Assembly (NCBI GenBank): GCA_038363005.1
Contig: JBBQBI010000002.1
Location: forward strand, 124,001 to 188,000
Source of the DNA: JAKOWB01 sp038363005
GTDB lineage: Bacteria > Pseudomonadota > Alphaproteobacteria > Kiloniellales > JACOMY01
Length of the DNA stretch: 64,000 nt
Direction of reading: 5' to 3'
The notes under the pieces are model-generated. The model did no database searches, was not told where the DNA came from, and was given only the letters and a program-made list of their open reading frames with translations. How positions within the stretch are numbered: position 1 is the first letter of the stretch; the number at the start of each line of letters is the position of its first letter. Of the stretch, positions 44,896 to 53,616 are shown in pieces. The translations under genes and the position numbers were made by a program.

Positions 44896-46695
44896 GTGAC
44901 GCGCCGTCCGCCCGGCCAGCTCGGCCGCCTGGCGACGCGCCTGGAGCGGCGGGGCACGGCGGCGCGGGTGCTGGGCGGCCTGCTGTGGCGGGCCGAGCAT
45001 GTGGCACAGGACCCCGGCGAACTGGCGATCATGGCGCGGCGCCTGCGCGTTGTCTGGCGCCTGGGCGGCCTCAGCGAAGTGCTGAAGATCCTTGGCCGCC
45101 GGCGCTTCGGCGCGCGCGTCGACCAGCGCGACTATGCGCTCTGGGTGGCACGCTACGACGTGATGAGCCCGCGCGGCCGGCGCCGCCTGCTGCGCCGTCT
45201 GCGGCACGGCAATCCGCCCAGTATCGGCGTGCTACTCGACGCGCGGCAGGCCAGCCCGGCGCAGTTGGCGGCGGCCCTCGCCGACCTGCGGGCGCAGCTG
45301 CACGGCGACTGGCAGGCGCTGGTCAGGGGCGGCGGCCCGCTGCCCGACGACGAGCCACGCCTCCGGCCTTGGCACGAGGCGGCGCTGCCCCAGGGCGATT
45401 GGCTCTGCTGGCTCGACGCCCGCGACCGCCTGCCGCCCTGGGCCTTCGCCGCGGTGGCCCTGGGAGCCACCGGAGAGGCGCGGCTGATCTATGCCGACCA
45501 TGACCGGCTGGATGCCGCCGGGCAGCGTGCCGTGCCGGCCTTCAAGCCGGACTGGAATGCGACCCTGCTGCGCGGCGGCGACTACCTGGGCCCTGCGGTC
45601 TGGCTGCGGCGCGACCTGGTGTCCGGCGATCCGCAAGCCGGCCTGGCCGCGCGCCATGGCTGCTGGCTGGCCGCCACGGCGGGGCTGCCGGCGGCGGCGA
45701 TCCGCCACCTGCCACAGGTTCTGCTGCACCTGGCCGCCGATGCCGGCCCGCGCGGCGGCCTGCTGGCCGAGGACCCGCTGTGGGGCGCAACGGGCGCACT
45801 GCCACCGGACTTGCTGGCCAGCCCGGCTCTGCCCGACCCGCCGCCGCTGGTCAGCGTCATCGTGCCGACGCGCGACCGCCTGGCGCTGCTGGAGCCCTGC
45901 ATCCGCACACTGCTGGCGGTCACCGCCTATCCGGCGCTGGAGCTGCTGGTGGTCGACAACGGCAGCGTCGAGCCGGCGACCCTGGCGTATCTCGAGGGCC
46001 TGGCGCGCGACCCACGCGTGCGGGTGCTGCGCGATCCTGGCGCCTTCAACTTCGCGGCGCTGAACAACCGCGCGGCCGAGGCGGCGCGGGGCGAGCTGCT
46101 CTGCCTGCTGAACAACGACATCGAGGTGACGGCGCCCGGCTGGCTCAACGCCATGGCCGGCTGGGCCTGCCAGGCGGACGTTGGCGCCGTGGGCGCGCGG
46201 CTGCTCTATCCCGACGGCACGCTGCAGCACGCCGGCGTGACCCTGGGCCTGGGCGAGGCCGCCGGGCATCTCTATCGCGGCCTGCCGAGCGAGCCAGCGC
46301 GGGCGCCGCGCCGCAGCCTGCTGACGCAGGAACTCTCGGCCGTCACCGCCGCCTGCCTGGTGCTGCGGCGCGCCGACTACTTGGCGGTCGGCGGCATGAA
46401 CGCGGCGGACTTCGCCGTCGCCTACAACGATGTCGACCTCTGCCTGAAGCTGGCAGCGCGTGGCTTGAAGATCCTCTACACCCCGGCCGCGACCTTGCTG
46501 CACCGCGAGTCGCAAAGCCGCGGCCAGCCCGACACGGCGGCGAAGATCGAGCGGCAGTTCCGCGAGATCCGTGCGCTGCGGCGGCGCTGGCTTGCAAGAC
46601 TGCAAGCTGACCCGCAGTACAATCCCAACCTATCTATCTACGACGATCAGTCATCCCTGGCTTGGCCGCCGCGACTGTCGCGGCCCTGGCTCTGA
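44896..46695 (+). CDS. Tandem-domain glycosyltransferase family 2
   Basis: A 599-residue protein with two GT2-like halves. The second (about 317-540) is intact, with VSVIVPTRDRL, VVDNGS, LNNDIEV (DxD-type site) and YNDVDLCLKL. The first half (roughly 100-240) keeps scattered GT2 landmarks (WLDARDRLPP, LIYADHDRLD, FKPDWNATLL) but lacks the opening beta strand with its Asp pair, so it looks degenerate. GTG at 44896 is chosen for spacing to rfbA. It probably adds sugars in the rhamnose-containing glycan. Confidence 0.88.
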   Translation: MTRRPPGQLGRLATRLERRGTAARVLGGLLWRAEHVAQDPGELAIMARRLRVVWRLGGLSEVLKILGRRRFGARVDQRDYALWVARYDVMSPRGRRRLLRRLRHGNPPSIGVLLDARQASPAQLAAALADLRAQLHGDWQALVRGGGPLPDDEPRLRPWHEAALPQGDWLCWLDARDRLPPWAFAAVALGATGEARLIYADHDRLDAAGQRAVPAFKPDWNATLLRGGDYLGPAVWLRRDLVSGDPQAGLAARHGCWLAATAGLPAAAIRHLPQVLLHLAADAGPRGGLLAEDPLWGATGALPPDLLASPALPDPPPLVSVIVPTRDRLALLEPCIRTLLAVTAYPALELLVVDNGSVEPATLAYLEGLARDPRVRVLRDPGAFNFAALNNRAAEAARGELLCLLNNDIEVTAPGWLNAMAGWACQADVGAVGARLLYPDGTLQHAGVTLGLGEAAGHLYRGLPSEPARAPRRSLLTQELSAVTAACLVLRRADYLAVGGMNAADFAVAYNDVDLCLKLAARGLKILYTPAATLLHRESQSRGQPDTAAKIERQFREIRALRRRWLARLQADPQYNPNLSIYDDQSSLAWPPRLSRPWL

Positions 46696-46712
46696 CGTCG
46701 AAGGATAGCGCC

Positions 46713-47495
46713 ATGACATTGCCCGCCCTCTTCCTGTCGCACGGCTCGCCCGGCCTGATCCTGGAGGATTGCCCGGCGCGCGATTTCCTGGCCGGCCTCG
46801 GCGCCCAGCTGCCGCGGCCCAAGGCCATTCTGGTGGCCTCGGCTCATTGGGAGACGCAGCGGCCGGTGGTGGCCGCCACGGCGGCGCCAGAGACGATTCA
46901 TGACTTCTTCGGCTTTCCGGCACCGCTCTATGACATCCGCTACCAGGCGCCGGGCGCGCCGGCGCTGGCCGAGCGGGTCGGCAACCTGCTGCTGCAGGCC
47001 GGCTTCGACCCGGCACTGGACCCCCGCCGCGGCCTGGACCACGGCGCCTGGGCGCCGCTCCATCTGGGCTGGCCGCAGGCCGACATTCCGACCCTGCAGT
47101 TGTCGATCCAGAGCGACCTGCCGGCCGAGCATCACCGCCGCCTCGGCGCCGCGCTGCGGCCGCTGCGCGAGGAAGGGGTGCTGATCGTCGGTTCCGGCTC
47201 GGCGACGCACAACCTCAACGCCTTCCGCCGCTCGCGCTTGGTGCTGGACTCGCCGACGCCACCTTGGGCGGCCAGCTTCGCCGACTGGCTGACCGCCGCC
47301 GTCGTGCGCGGCGATTCCCAGGCACTGCTGGACTGGCAGGCTGCGCCCGGCGCAGCGGAGAATCACCCCTCGCCGGAGCACTTCCTGCCCTTCTTCGTCG
47401 CGCTGGGCGCCGGCACGCCCGGCGTTGCCGGACGCAGCCTGCACCGCAGCTGGACCTATGGTGTGCTGGCGATGGACGCCTTTGCCTTCGACTGA
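46713..47495 (+). CDS. DODA/LigB-type class III extradiol dioxygenase family
   Basis: A 260-residue member of the DODA-type extradiol dioxygenases, which use Fe or Zn. FLSHGSPGL (about 8-16) carries the first ligand His and SAHWE (about 44-48) the second. DHGAWAPL near 109-116 is the third family motif, and GSGSATHN near 171-178 holds another His. Bacterial relatives such as YgiD act on 3,4-dihydroxyphenylalanine-like catechols, but substrate here is unknown. Start at 46713 has AAGGATA nearby. Confidence 0.88.
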   Translation: MTLPALFLSHGSPGLILEDCPARDFLAGLGAQLPRPKAILVASAHWETQRPVVAATAAPETIHDFFGFPAPLYDIRYQAPGAPALAERVGNLLLQAGFDPALDPRRGLDHGAWAPLHLGWPQADIPTLQLSIQSDLPAEHHRRLGAALRPLREEGVLIVGSGSATHNLNAFRRSRLVLDSPTPPWAASFADWLTAAVVRGDSQALLDWQAAPGAAENHPSPEHFLPFFVALGAGTPGVAGRSLHRSWTYGVLAMDAFAFD

Positions 47496-47498
47496 GGC

Positions 47499-47816
47499 CT
47501 ACTGGGCGGCAACCCAGTCCTGCAGCGGTGCCGAGACCTCGACATCGACCGGGCCGTCCGGCGTCTTGCGCAGCACGCAGACCACCGTGGCCCAGTGGCC
47601 GTCCGGTTGGATGCCGGTGACGCGCGCGACGCCGTAGCTCGCGGTGCCGAAGGGATCCAGGCGGATGTAGGGGGTCTTGAGGTCGGCGGCGGTGGCGCAG
47701 CGCGCCGCCACCTGGGCGCGGAATTCGGTCCAGGCGTCGGGGCTGGCGGCCTGGCTGCCGCCAGCCAGTACGAGGCCGGCCAACAGCAGGCCGGCGATCG
47801 TGTAACAACTCGTCAT
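47499..47816 (-). CDS. Small secreted hypothetical protein
   Basis: A 105-residue protein with a signal peptide (hydrophobic core LLLAGLVLAG, cleavage near SQAA|SP). The mature part has two cysteines (in ARCATA and VVCVLRK) that could form a disulfide. I do not recognise a family. CAGGAG precedes the start, supporting translation. It converges with the dioxygenase gene at a 3-bp gap. Confidence 0.7.
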   Translation of the reverse strand: MTSCYTIAGLLLAGLVLAGGSQAASPDAWTEFRAQVAARCATAADLKTPYIRLDPFGTASYGVARVTGIQPDGHWATVVCVLRKTPDGPVDVEVSAPLQDWVAAQ

Positions 47817-47938
47817 GCTTTTGCTCCTGATTTTGTCACGGGGTCCGGTGAGGGAACGCGGGGCACCGCGCTTCGCTCCCTCCGGCGCCGCGTGGCGTCA
47901 GGACGGCGGCGGAGAATTGACTCCAATCGAGCGGCGGA

Positions 47939-48682
47939 TCAACCCGTCAGAAGCTGCCCGCCGTCGACGATCAGCGTCTGGCCGGTCACCCAGCGTGCCG
48001 CCGGCGAGGCGAGGAAGAGCACCGCGTCGGCGATTTCCTCGGGCGTGCCCAGGCGGCCGAAGGGGATCGAGTCGACGATGGACTGGAAGTAGTCCGGGTT
48101 GCTCTTGCTCTGCTCCTCCCAGCTGCCGCCAGGAAACAGGATGGAACCGGGCGCCACGGCGTTGACCCGCACGCCCTGCGGCGCCAGGGCCAGCGCCTGG
48201 CTGGCGGTATAGTTGACCAGCAGCGCCTTGACCGCCGCATAGGCGGTGGAATTGGTCGAGGGGCGGTAGCCGGAGATCGAGGTGATGTTGATGATGCTGC
48301 CCTTGCCCTTGGCCAGGTGGAGCAGGGCGGCGTGGCTGGCGCGCACCGTCGCCATGACGTCGACCGCCAGGCCGGCCGACCAGCCGGCCTCGTCGTCCTG
48401 CATGCCGAAGCCCGAGGCGTTGTTCACCAGCACGTCGATACCGCCCAGCGCCGCGGCGGCGGCGGCGACGTAGCCCTCGACCGCCGCCTTGTCCGCCAGG
48501 TCGCAGGTCGCCGCGTGACCGCCGGCGCCCAGTTCGGCGCGCGTGGCCTCCAGCGCCTGTTGGCCGCGCGCGCAGATCGAGACCCTGGCGCCGGCCTGGG
48601 CGAAGCCCAGCGCCACGGAGCGGCCGATGCCCTTGCTGCCGCCGCAGACGACGACGCGCTTGCCGGTGAAATCGAAGCTCAT
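47939..48682 (-). CDS. SDR family oxidoreductase
   Basis: A classical SDR of 247 residues. The cofactor loop GGSKGIGRSVA is near 14-24, NNASGFG near 88-94 and YAAVK near 148-152 contains the catalytic Tyr and Lys; DGG closes the fold (IVDGGQLLTG). The start at 48682 lies 10 bp after the upstream glutamine-synthetase-like gene, so they form an operon. Substrate is unknown. Confidence 0.9.
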   Translation of the reverse strand: MSFDFTGKRVVVCGGSKGIGRSVALGFAQAGARVSICARGQQALEATRAELGAGGHAATCDLADKAAVEGYVAAAAAALGGIDVLVNNASGFGMQDDEAGWSAGLAVDVMATVRASHAALLHLAKGKGSIINITSISGYRPSTNSTAYAAVKALLVNYTASQALALAPQGVRVNAVAPGSILFPGGSWEEQSKSNPDYFQSIVDSIPFGRLGTPEEIADAVLFLASPAARWVTGQTLIVDGGQLLTG

Positions 48683-48692
48683 GGCACTGTCC

Positions 48693-50060
48693 TCAGATGA
48701 TTTCGAAATACCTGGCGAGCTGCCAGTCGGTGATGGCACGGCGGCCTTCGCGCTCTTCCCACTCGCGGGTGTAAGCATAGTGATCGACGAAGGCATCGCC
48801 GAAGAGTTCGCGCGCGGCGGCCGACTTCTTCAGGTTCTGCGCCGCGTCCCACAGGGTGCGCGGCAGCGCCAGCTTGGCCGGGAACTTCATCTCGTAGGCG
48901 TTGCCCAGCGCCGGCTCGGTCGGCTCCAGCTTGTGCTTGATGCCGTAGAGGCCGCTGCCCAGCGCGGCGGCCACCGCCAGGTAGGGATTGATGTCGGCGG
49001 CGGCGATCCGGTACTCGACGCGCTGCGATTTCTCGCCGCCCGCAATCGCACGCAGCGCGCAGGTGCGGTTCTCGATGCCCCAGGAGGCCTGGGTCGGCGC
49101 CCAGAAGCCGGGGATCAGGCGGGTGTAGCTGTTCACCGTCGAGGCCACCATGGCCAGGAGCTGCGGCATCAGCAGCTGCTGGCCGCCGATGAAGTGGCGC
49201 ATGGTGTCGGAAATCTGGTGCGGCTTCTTGGCGTCGTAGAACACGCCTTTGCCATTCTTGTCGGTCAGCGAGACATGGGTGTGGCCCGACTGGCCCGGAT
49301 AGTTGGGGCTCCACTTGGCCATGAAGGTGGCCATCCAGCCGCGGCGCTGCGCATGCACCTTGGTGAAGGTCTTGAACAGCGCGGCGCGGTCGGCGGCGGC
49401 CAGCGCCTCGGTGTGCACGATGGCGGCCTCGATCACGCCGGGGCCGGTCTCGGTGTGCAGCCCCTCGATCGGGAAGTCCATGTCGGCGCCAAGCTTCATC
49501 AGCTCGTGGTAGTAGTCGGCGTGCACTGTGTTGCGGATCGTCGAGTAGCCGTACATGCCGGGCGTGATGTTCTGCAGGTTGCGATAGCCCTTGTCGCGCA
49601 CCGACTGCGGCGTCTCGTCGAACACGAAGAACTCGAACTCGCAGGCGGCGCTGGCCTTCAGGCCCAGCGCCTTGCCGTAGTCGATCACCCGCTTCAGCGT
49701 GCCGCGCGGGCAGAAACGGTCGGCCGGCTGGTCGAACTCCGCCAGGAACAGCAGCATCTCGCCTTCGAAGGGGATGGCGCGGCAGGTCTCTGGCACGATG
49801 CGCACCTGGGCGTCGGGAAAGCCGCTCTGCCACGAGGTGGCGCTGGCGCGGTCGTAGAGGTTGTCGGCGACGTCCCAGCCCAGCACCACGTCGCAGTAGC
49901 CAAAGCCCTTGTCGAGCGCCGAGAAGAACTTGTCGCGCGCCATGTACTTGCCGCGCAGTACGCCATCCAGGTCGAACAGCCCGACCTTGACGTGCTCCAG
50001 CTGGCGTTCGGTGACGATTTTCTTGGCGTCGGCGACGGTCTTGACGGCGCGCGGATCCAT
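48693..50060 (-). CDS. Glutamine synthetase family protein (gamma-glutamylamine ligase-like)
   Basis: A 455-residue GS-fold ligase related to PuuA/gamma-glutamylpolyamine synthetases rather than to GlnA. Active-site blocks include CEFEFFVFDE near 138-147, SGHTHVSLTD near 256-265 and SWGIENRTCALRA near 327-339, with EYRIAAADINPYLAVAAAL near 349-367. It lacks the adenylylation loop of GlnA type I near its C-terminus. It is divergent from a polyamine-type ABC importer, which supports amine use. The exact amine is unknown. Confidence 0.85.
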   Translation of the reverse strand: MDPRAVKTVADAKKIVTERQLEHVKVGLFDLDGVLRGKYMARDKFFSALDKGFGYCDVVLGWDVADNLYDRASATSWQSGFPDAQVRIVPETCRAIPFEGEMLLFLAEFDQPADRFCPRGTLKRVIDYGKALGLKASAACEFEFFVFDETPQSVRDKGYRNLQNITPGMYGYSTIRNTVHADYYHELMKLGADMDFPIEGLHTETGPGVIEAAIVHTEALAAADRAALFKTFTKVHAQRRGWMATFMAKWSPNYPGQSGHTHVSLTDKNGKGVFYDAKKPHQISDTMRHFIGGQQLLMPQLLAMVASTVNSYTRLIPGFWAPTQASWGIENRTCALRAIAGGEKSQRVEYRIAAADINPYLAVAAALGSGLYGIKHKLEPTEPALGNAYEMKFPAKLALPRTLWDAAQNLKKSAAARELFGDAFVDHYAYTREWEEREGRRAITDWQLARYFEII

Positions 50061-50360
50061 CTGGTGCCCCCTGCGATCCCGGAACGATGCGGGCGCACGC
50101 TACACGCGCCCTGCGGGGGGCGCCAAGGGGGCGCCGACGATTCCAATGTTGGAATTGCCAACTTCTACGTGGTAAGTTCATCATACGGTCGCTGCGGGGC
50201 ACCCTGGACGGGGCGCCAGACGGCAGCGGCGGCGGTGACAGGGGCCCCGGCAGAGGGCTTCGGCGCCGCGGGGGATGGCCGCCCGGTTCGTCGCACTGTG
50301 GGCGGCGCCGGCAGGTGGGCTGTTGCGACTTGGCAAGGCTAGCAATTGGGAGATGCGACC
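50061..50360. promoter_or_regulatory. Divergent control region between GS-like ligase and ABC importer
   Basis: A 300-bp divergent interval. ATTCCAA-TG-TTGGAAT (50140-50155) is a perfect 7-bp inverted repeat, and TTGG-AATTG-CCAA (50149-50161) overlaps it. Both suit an operator shared by the two operons. The rest, from about 50165, is GC-rich with no further structure I trust. No coding potential is evident. Confidence 0.5.
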
Positions 50361-51509
50361 ATGACTCTCGAACGTCGTGAGTTCCTGAAGTATGCCGGTA
50401 TCGGGATGCTCGCCCTGGGCGGTCCCATGGGCCTCAGCCAGAAGGCCTTCGCCGCGCGCGAGACCGAACTGAACATCCTCTGCTGGGAGGGCTACAACTC
50501 GGCCCAGGTGCTGGATCCCTTCCGCTCGACCCGCAGCGCGACCGTGAAGGCGGAATCGCTGACCAACGACCCGACCATGATCAACCGCCTGCGCGGCGGC
50601 GAGACCAGCGTCTGGGACCTGATCAACGTCAACAATCCCTGGGCCCGCAAGATCATGTGGCCCGAGGGCCTGATCAAGCCGCTCGACCGCGCGGCGATGG
50701 AGCCCTACTTCGAGACCATGATGCCGGCCTTCAAGCCGCCCTATCACTGGGCGATGAGCGATGACGGCAAGGATCTGCTGGGCATGTGCCAGCGCTACGG
50801 ACCCTATTCCTACGTGGTGAACACCGACAAGGTCAGCCGCGCCACGGCCGAGGACCAGGGTTGGGACCTGTGGAACGATCCGTCCAATGCCGGCAAGTAC
50901 GGCGTGCTGGAGTCCGACGACTGGAACGTCTTCAACATCTGCTGCATCGCCGGCTTCGATCCCTTCAAGGAGCACGACGCGGCCGAGGTGGCGAAGTTCG
51001 CCGATGCCGCCAAGCGCGTCTTCGAGGGTGCCAAGGTGGTGGGCGACGCCGCCACCATGAACCAGGCCCTGGTCACCGGCGAGATCGACTTCCACATGAC
51101 CGGCGGTACTTATTCGGCCTCGCCGGCGCGCGCAGATGGCTACCCCAACATCCGTGGCATTACGCCGAAGAAGGGGCCGATGAACGGCAAGGGCGGCATT
51201 GCCTGGATCGAGGTCACCTCGATCGTCAACAATCCGCAGCTATCGCCGCTGGCCGTCGAGTTCCTGAAGTACGTGCAGGCGCCCGACGTGGCCCACACCG
51301 TGGCCTTCGCCGAGGGCACCTTCAATCCGGTGGCGCAGATGGGCAATCCCGACTGCTTCAAACTGTTCAGCGCCGAGGAACTCGATACCATCCAGTGGGA
51401 CAGCCTGGAAGAGGAGATGGCGAACTCGGTCGAGTACGACATCGTCCCCGACTACGACAAGCTGCTGGAGCTCATGACCGCGGCCAAGCGCGAAGCGTCT
51501 GGCGGCTGA
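50361..51509 (+). CDS. Putrescine/spermidine-type ABC transporter substrate-binding protein (Tat-type signal)
   Basis: A 382-residue periplasmic binding protein in the PotD/PotF group. The N-terminus ERREFLKYAGIGMLALGG has twin Arg plus FLK, the Tat pattern, with cleavage near KAFA|AR. LCWEGYNS near 40-47 is the start of the mature lobe and is characteristic of this family. GGGAGA precedes the ATG. ATPase and two permease genes follow, separated by a family A repeat. The actual ligand (polyamine or related amine) is inferred from the neighbouring ligase genes. Confidence 0.88.
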   Translation: MTLERREFLKYAGIGMLALGGPMGLSQKAFAARETELNILCWEGYNSAQVLDPFRSTRSATVKAESLTNDPTMINRLRGGETSVWDLINVNNPWARKIMWPEGLIKPLDRAAMEPYFETMMPAFKPPYHWAMSDDGKDLLGMCQRYGPYSYVVNTDKVSRATAEDQGWDLWNDPSNAGKYGVLESDDWNVFNICCIAGFDPFKEHDAAEVAKFADAAKRVFEGAKVVGDAATMNQALVTGEIDFHMTGGTYSASPARADGYPNIRGITPKKGPMNGKGGIAWIEVTSIVNNPQLSPLAVEFLKYVQAPDVAHTVAFAEGTFNPVAQMGNPDCFKLFSAEELDTIQWDSLEEEMANSVEYDIVPDYDKLLELMTAAKREASGG

Positions 51510-51530
51510 GGTCCGGTTCCGCTTTGCTTG

Positions 51531-51642
51531 CTAGCCCTCCCCCCTTGCGGGGGAGGGTTGGGTGGGGGCCTTTCCCGGGCACCGACCGACCAGAAATGCC
51601 CCCCACCCCGACCCTCCCCCGCAAGGGGGGAGGGAGTACACT
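51531..51642. repeat. Family A-like intergenic inverted repeat, copy 5
   Basis: CCCTCCCCCCTTGCGGGGGAGGG and an inverted copy near 51620-51642, with GGGTGGGG and CCCCACCC inner blocks. It lies inside the importer operon, between the binding-protein and ATPase genes. Confidence 0.8.
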
Positions 51643-51673
51643 CAGGGGGACCTAGCAGACCCAGGATCCACCC

Positions 51674-52753
51674 GTGACCGTGACGCCCGACACCCGACCG
51701 CCGATCCTTGAGCTCAAGGGCCTGACCAAGGCCTTCGGCAGCCTGGTGGCGGTCGACGCGGTCGACCTGGCGGTGGCGGAGGGTGAGTTCTTCACCGTCG
51801 TCGGCCCCTCCGGCAGCGGCAAGACCACCCTGCTGCGCATGCTCGCCGGCATGGAGCTGCCCAGCGCCGGCGACATCCTGCTGAAGGGCGAGCGCATCAA
51901 CGAGCTGCCGGCCAACCGCCGACCGACCTGCATGGTGTTCCAGTCGCTGGCGCTCTTTCCGCACCGCACGGTCGGGCAGAACATCGAGTTCCCGCTGAAG
52001 ATCAAAGGCGTCGACCGAGCCACGCGCAAGGCGCGGGCGATGGAGCTGCTCGACCTGTTGCGGCTGTCGCGCAGCTACTACGGCAAGTCGGTGACCAAGT
52101 GCTCCGGTGGCGAGCGGCAGCGCGTCGCCCTGGCGCGCGCCTTCGCCTATGACCCGGCCATCCTGTTCTTCGACGAGCCGCTTTCCGCCATCGACTACAA
52201 GTTGCGCAAGACGCTGGAGAAGGAACTGAAGGACATCCACCGCGAAAGCGGCAAGACCTTCGTCTACATCACCCACTCGCTGGAAGAGGCGATGGTGATG
52301 AGCGACCGCATCGGCGTGATGCGCGCCGGCAAGCTGGTGCAGGTCGGCACGCCGCAGGACATCTACACCGCGCCAAAGGACAAGTTCGTCAGCGAGTTCA
52401 TGGGCGACTGCAATGTCATCGACGTCGAGCTCGACGCCGGCGGGCAGCTCCGCGGCAAGACCCTGAACGGCCACTTCGCCGCGCCGGCGATTCCGCCTGG
52501 CTTCAGCTCGGGCCACCTGGTGGTGCGGCCCGAGTTCGTGCGCATCGTCGCGCAGCCGGGCGAGACCGAGAACAGCGTCAGCGGCAAGCTCTACAACGAG
52601 TATGCGCTGGGCAGTCGGATCCAGTACCAGGTGCGCGTCGGCCAGCAGGTCTTCACCCTGGAGCGGCTGCGCCAGCAGGCCTATGAGGGCCGGCTGGACG
52701 ACACCGTGACCATCGGCTGGGACGCGCGCGATTCCGTGCTGGTGAGCGAGTAG
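51674..52753 (+). CDS. ABC transporter ATP-binding protein (PotA-like)
   Basis: The ATPase of the importer, 359 residues. Walker A GPSGSGKTT is near 42-50, signature KCSGGERQRVALARA near 143-157, Walker B ILFFDEPLSAID near 164-175 and the switch His in YITHSLEEA. The C-terminal TOBE-like domain follows (about 280-359). The start is GTG at 51674, with a second GTG two codons later. Its stop is 5 bp from the first permease. Confidence 0.93.
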   Translation: MTVTPDTRPPILELKGLTKAFGSLVAVDAVDLAVAEGEFFTVVGPSGSGKTTLLRMLAGMELPSAGDILLKGERINELPANRRPTCMVFQSLALFPHRTVGQNIEFPLKIKGVDRATRKARAMELLDLLRLSRSYYGKSVTKCSGGERQRVALARAFAYDPAILFFDEPLSAIDYKLRKTLEKELKDIHRESGKTFVYITHSLEEAMVMSDRIGVMRAGKLVQVGTPQDIYTAPKDKFVSEFMGDCNVIDVELDAGGQLRGKTLNGHFAAPAIPPGFSSGHLVVRPEFVRIVAQPGETENSVSGKLYNEYALGSRIQYQVRVGQQVFTLERLRQQAYEGRLDDTVTIGWDARDSVLVSE

Positions 52754-52758
52754 CGGCG

Positions 52759-53616
52759 ATGGCGTTGGGCCGCACCCTGCTGGCACCCGGCCGGCGCCAT
52801 GCCTGGCCGGTGCTGCTGCTGCTGTGCCTGGGTTTCGCCGCGCCGCTGTTGACGGTGTTGTTGTTCTCCTTCGCCGAGCCCAAGTCCTTCTCGGTCTGGC
52901 ATCCGCCGACGCTGGACAACTACCGCAGCATCTTCGGCGAGACCTACTACATCTCGCTGCTCTGGTCGCTCGGCTTCGCCGCGCTGACCTGCGTGATCCT
53001 GGCGCTGATCTGCTACCCGGTGTCCTATGGTTTGGTGCGGGTCTTCGGGCGCTGGTCCACCCTGGTCACGCTGGCCTTTACCATCCCGCTCTTCGTGTCG
53101 GAGAACCTGCGGCTCTACGGCTGGGTGCTGTTCTTCGGCAAGAGCGGCGTACTGCTGGGTACGCTGAAGAGTCTCTTTGGCATCGATCTGGATTCCGTGC
53201 TCTTCACGCCGGAGATGGTGGTCTTCGGCATGGTCTACGTCTACCTGCCCTTCACCCTCTTCCCGATGACTCTGGGGCTCTCGATGGTGCCGCCGCAGCT
53301 GGTCGAGGCGGCCGGCGACCTGGGCGCCAGCCGCTGGCAGGTGTTCCGCGAGATCGAGCTGCCGCTGGCCATGCCCGGCATCGTCATCGGCATGCTGCTG
53401 ACCTTCGTACTCGGCGTCGGCGCCCTGGCCGAGGCCAAGGTGCTGGGTGGCCAGTCGATCATCCCGATCACCCACGATATCGAGATCGCCTTCACCTACA
53501 TGCAGAACTGGCCGCTGGGCGCCGCCCTGGCGGTCCTGCTGATGCTGATCGTGGCGGTCCTGGTATTGCCGGTGCTGCGGCGCTTCGACCTCGACCGCAT
53601 CCTGGGGCGGCGCTGA
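52759..53616 (+). CDS. ABC transporter permease (PotB-like)
   Basis: The first membrane subunit, 285 residues, about six helices. The EAA loop LVEAAGDLGASRWQVFREIELPLAMPG near 180-206 binds the ATPase. It overlaps the next gene by one base (TGATG). Confidence 0.92.
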   Translation: MALGRTLLAPGRRHAWPVLLLLCLGFAAPLLTVLLFSFAEPKSFSVWHPPTLDNYRSIFGETYYISLLWSLGFAALTCVILALICYPVSYGLVRVFGRWSTLVTLAFTIPLFVSENLRLYGWVLFFGKSGVLLGTLKSLFGIDLDSVLFTPEMVVFGMVYVYLPFTLFPMTLGLSMVPPQLVEAAGDLGASRWQVFREIELPLAMPGIVIGMLLTFVLGVGALAEAKVLGGQSIIPITHDIEIAFTYMQNWPLGAALAVLLMLIVAVLVLPVLRRFDLDRILGRR

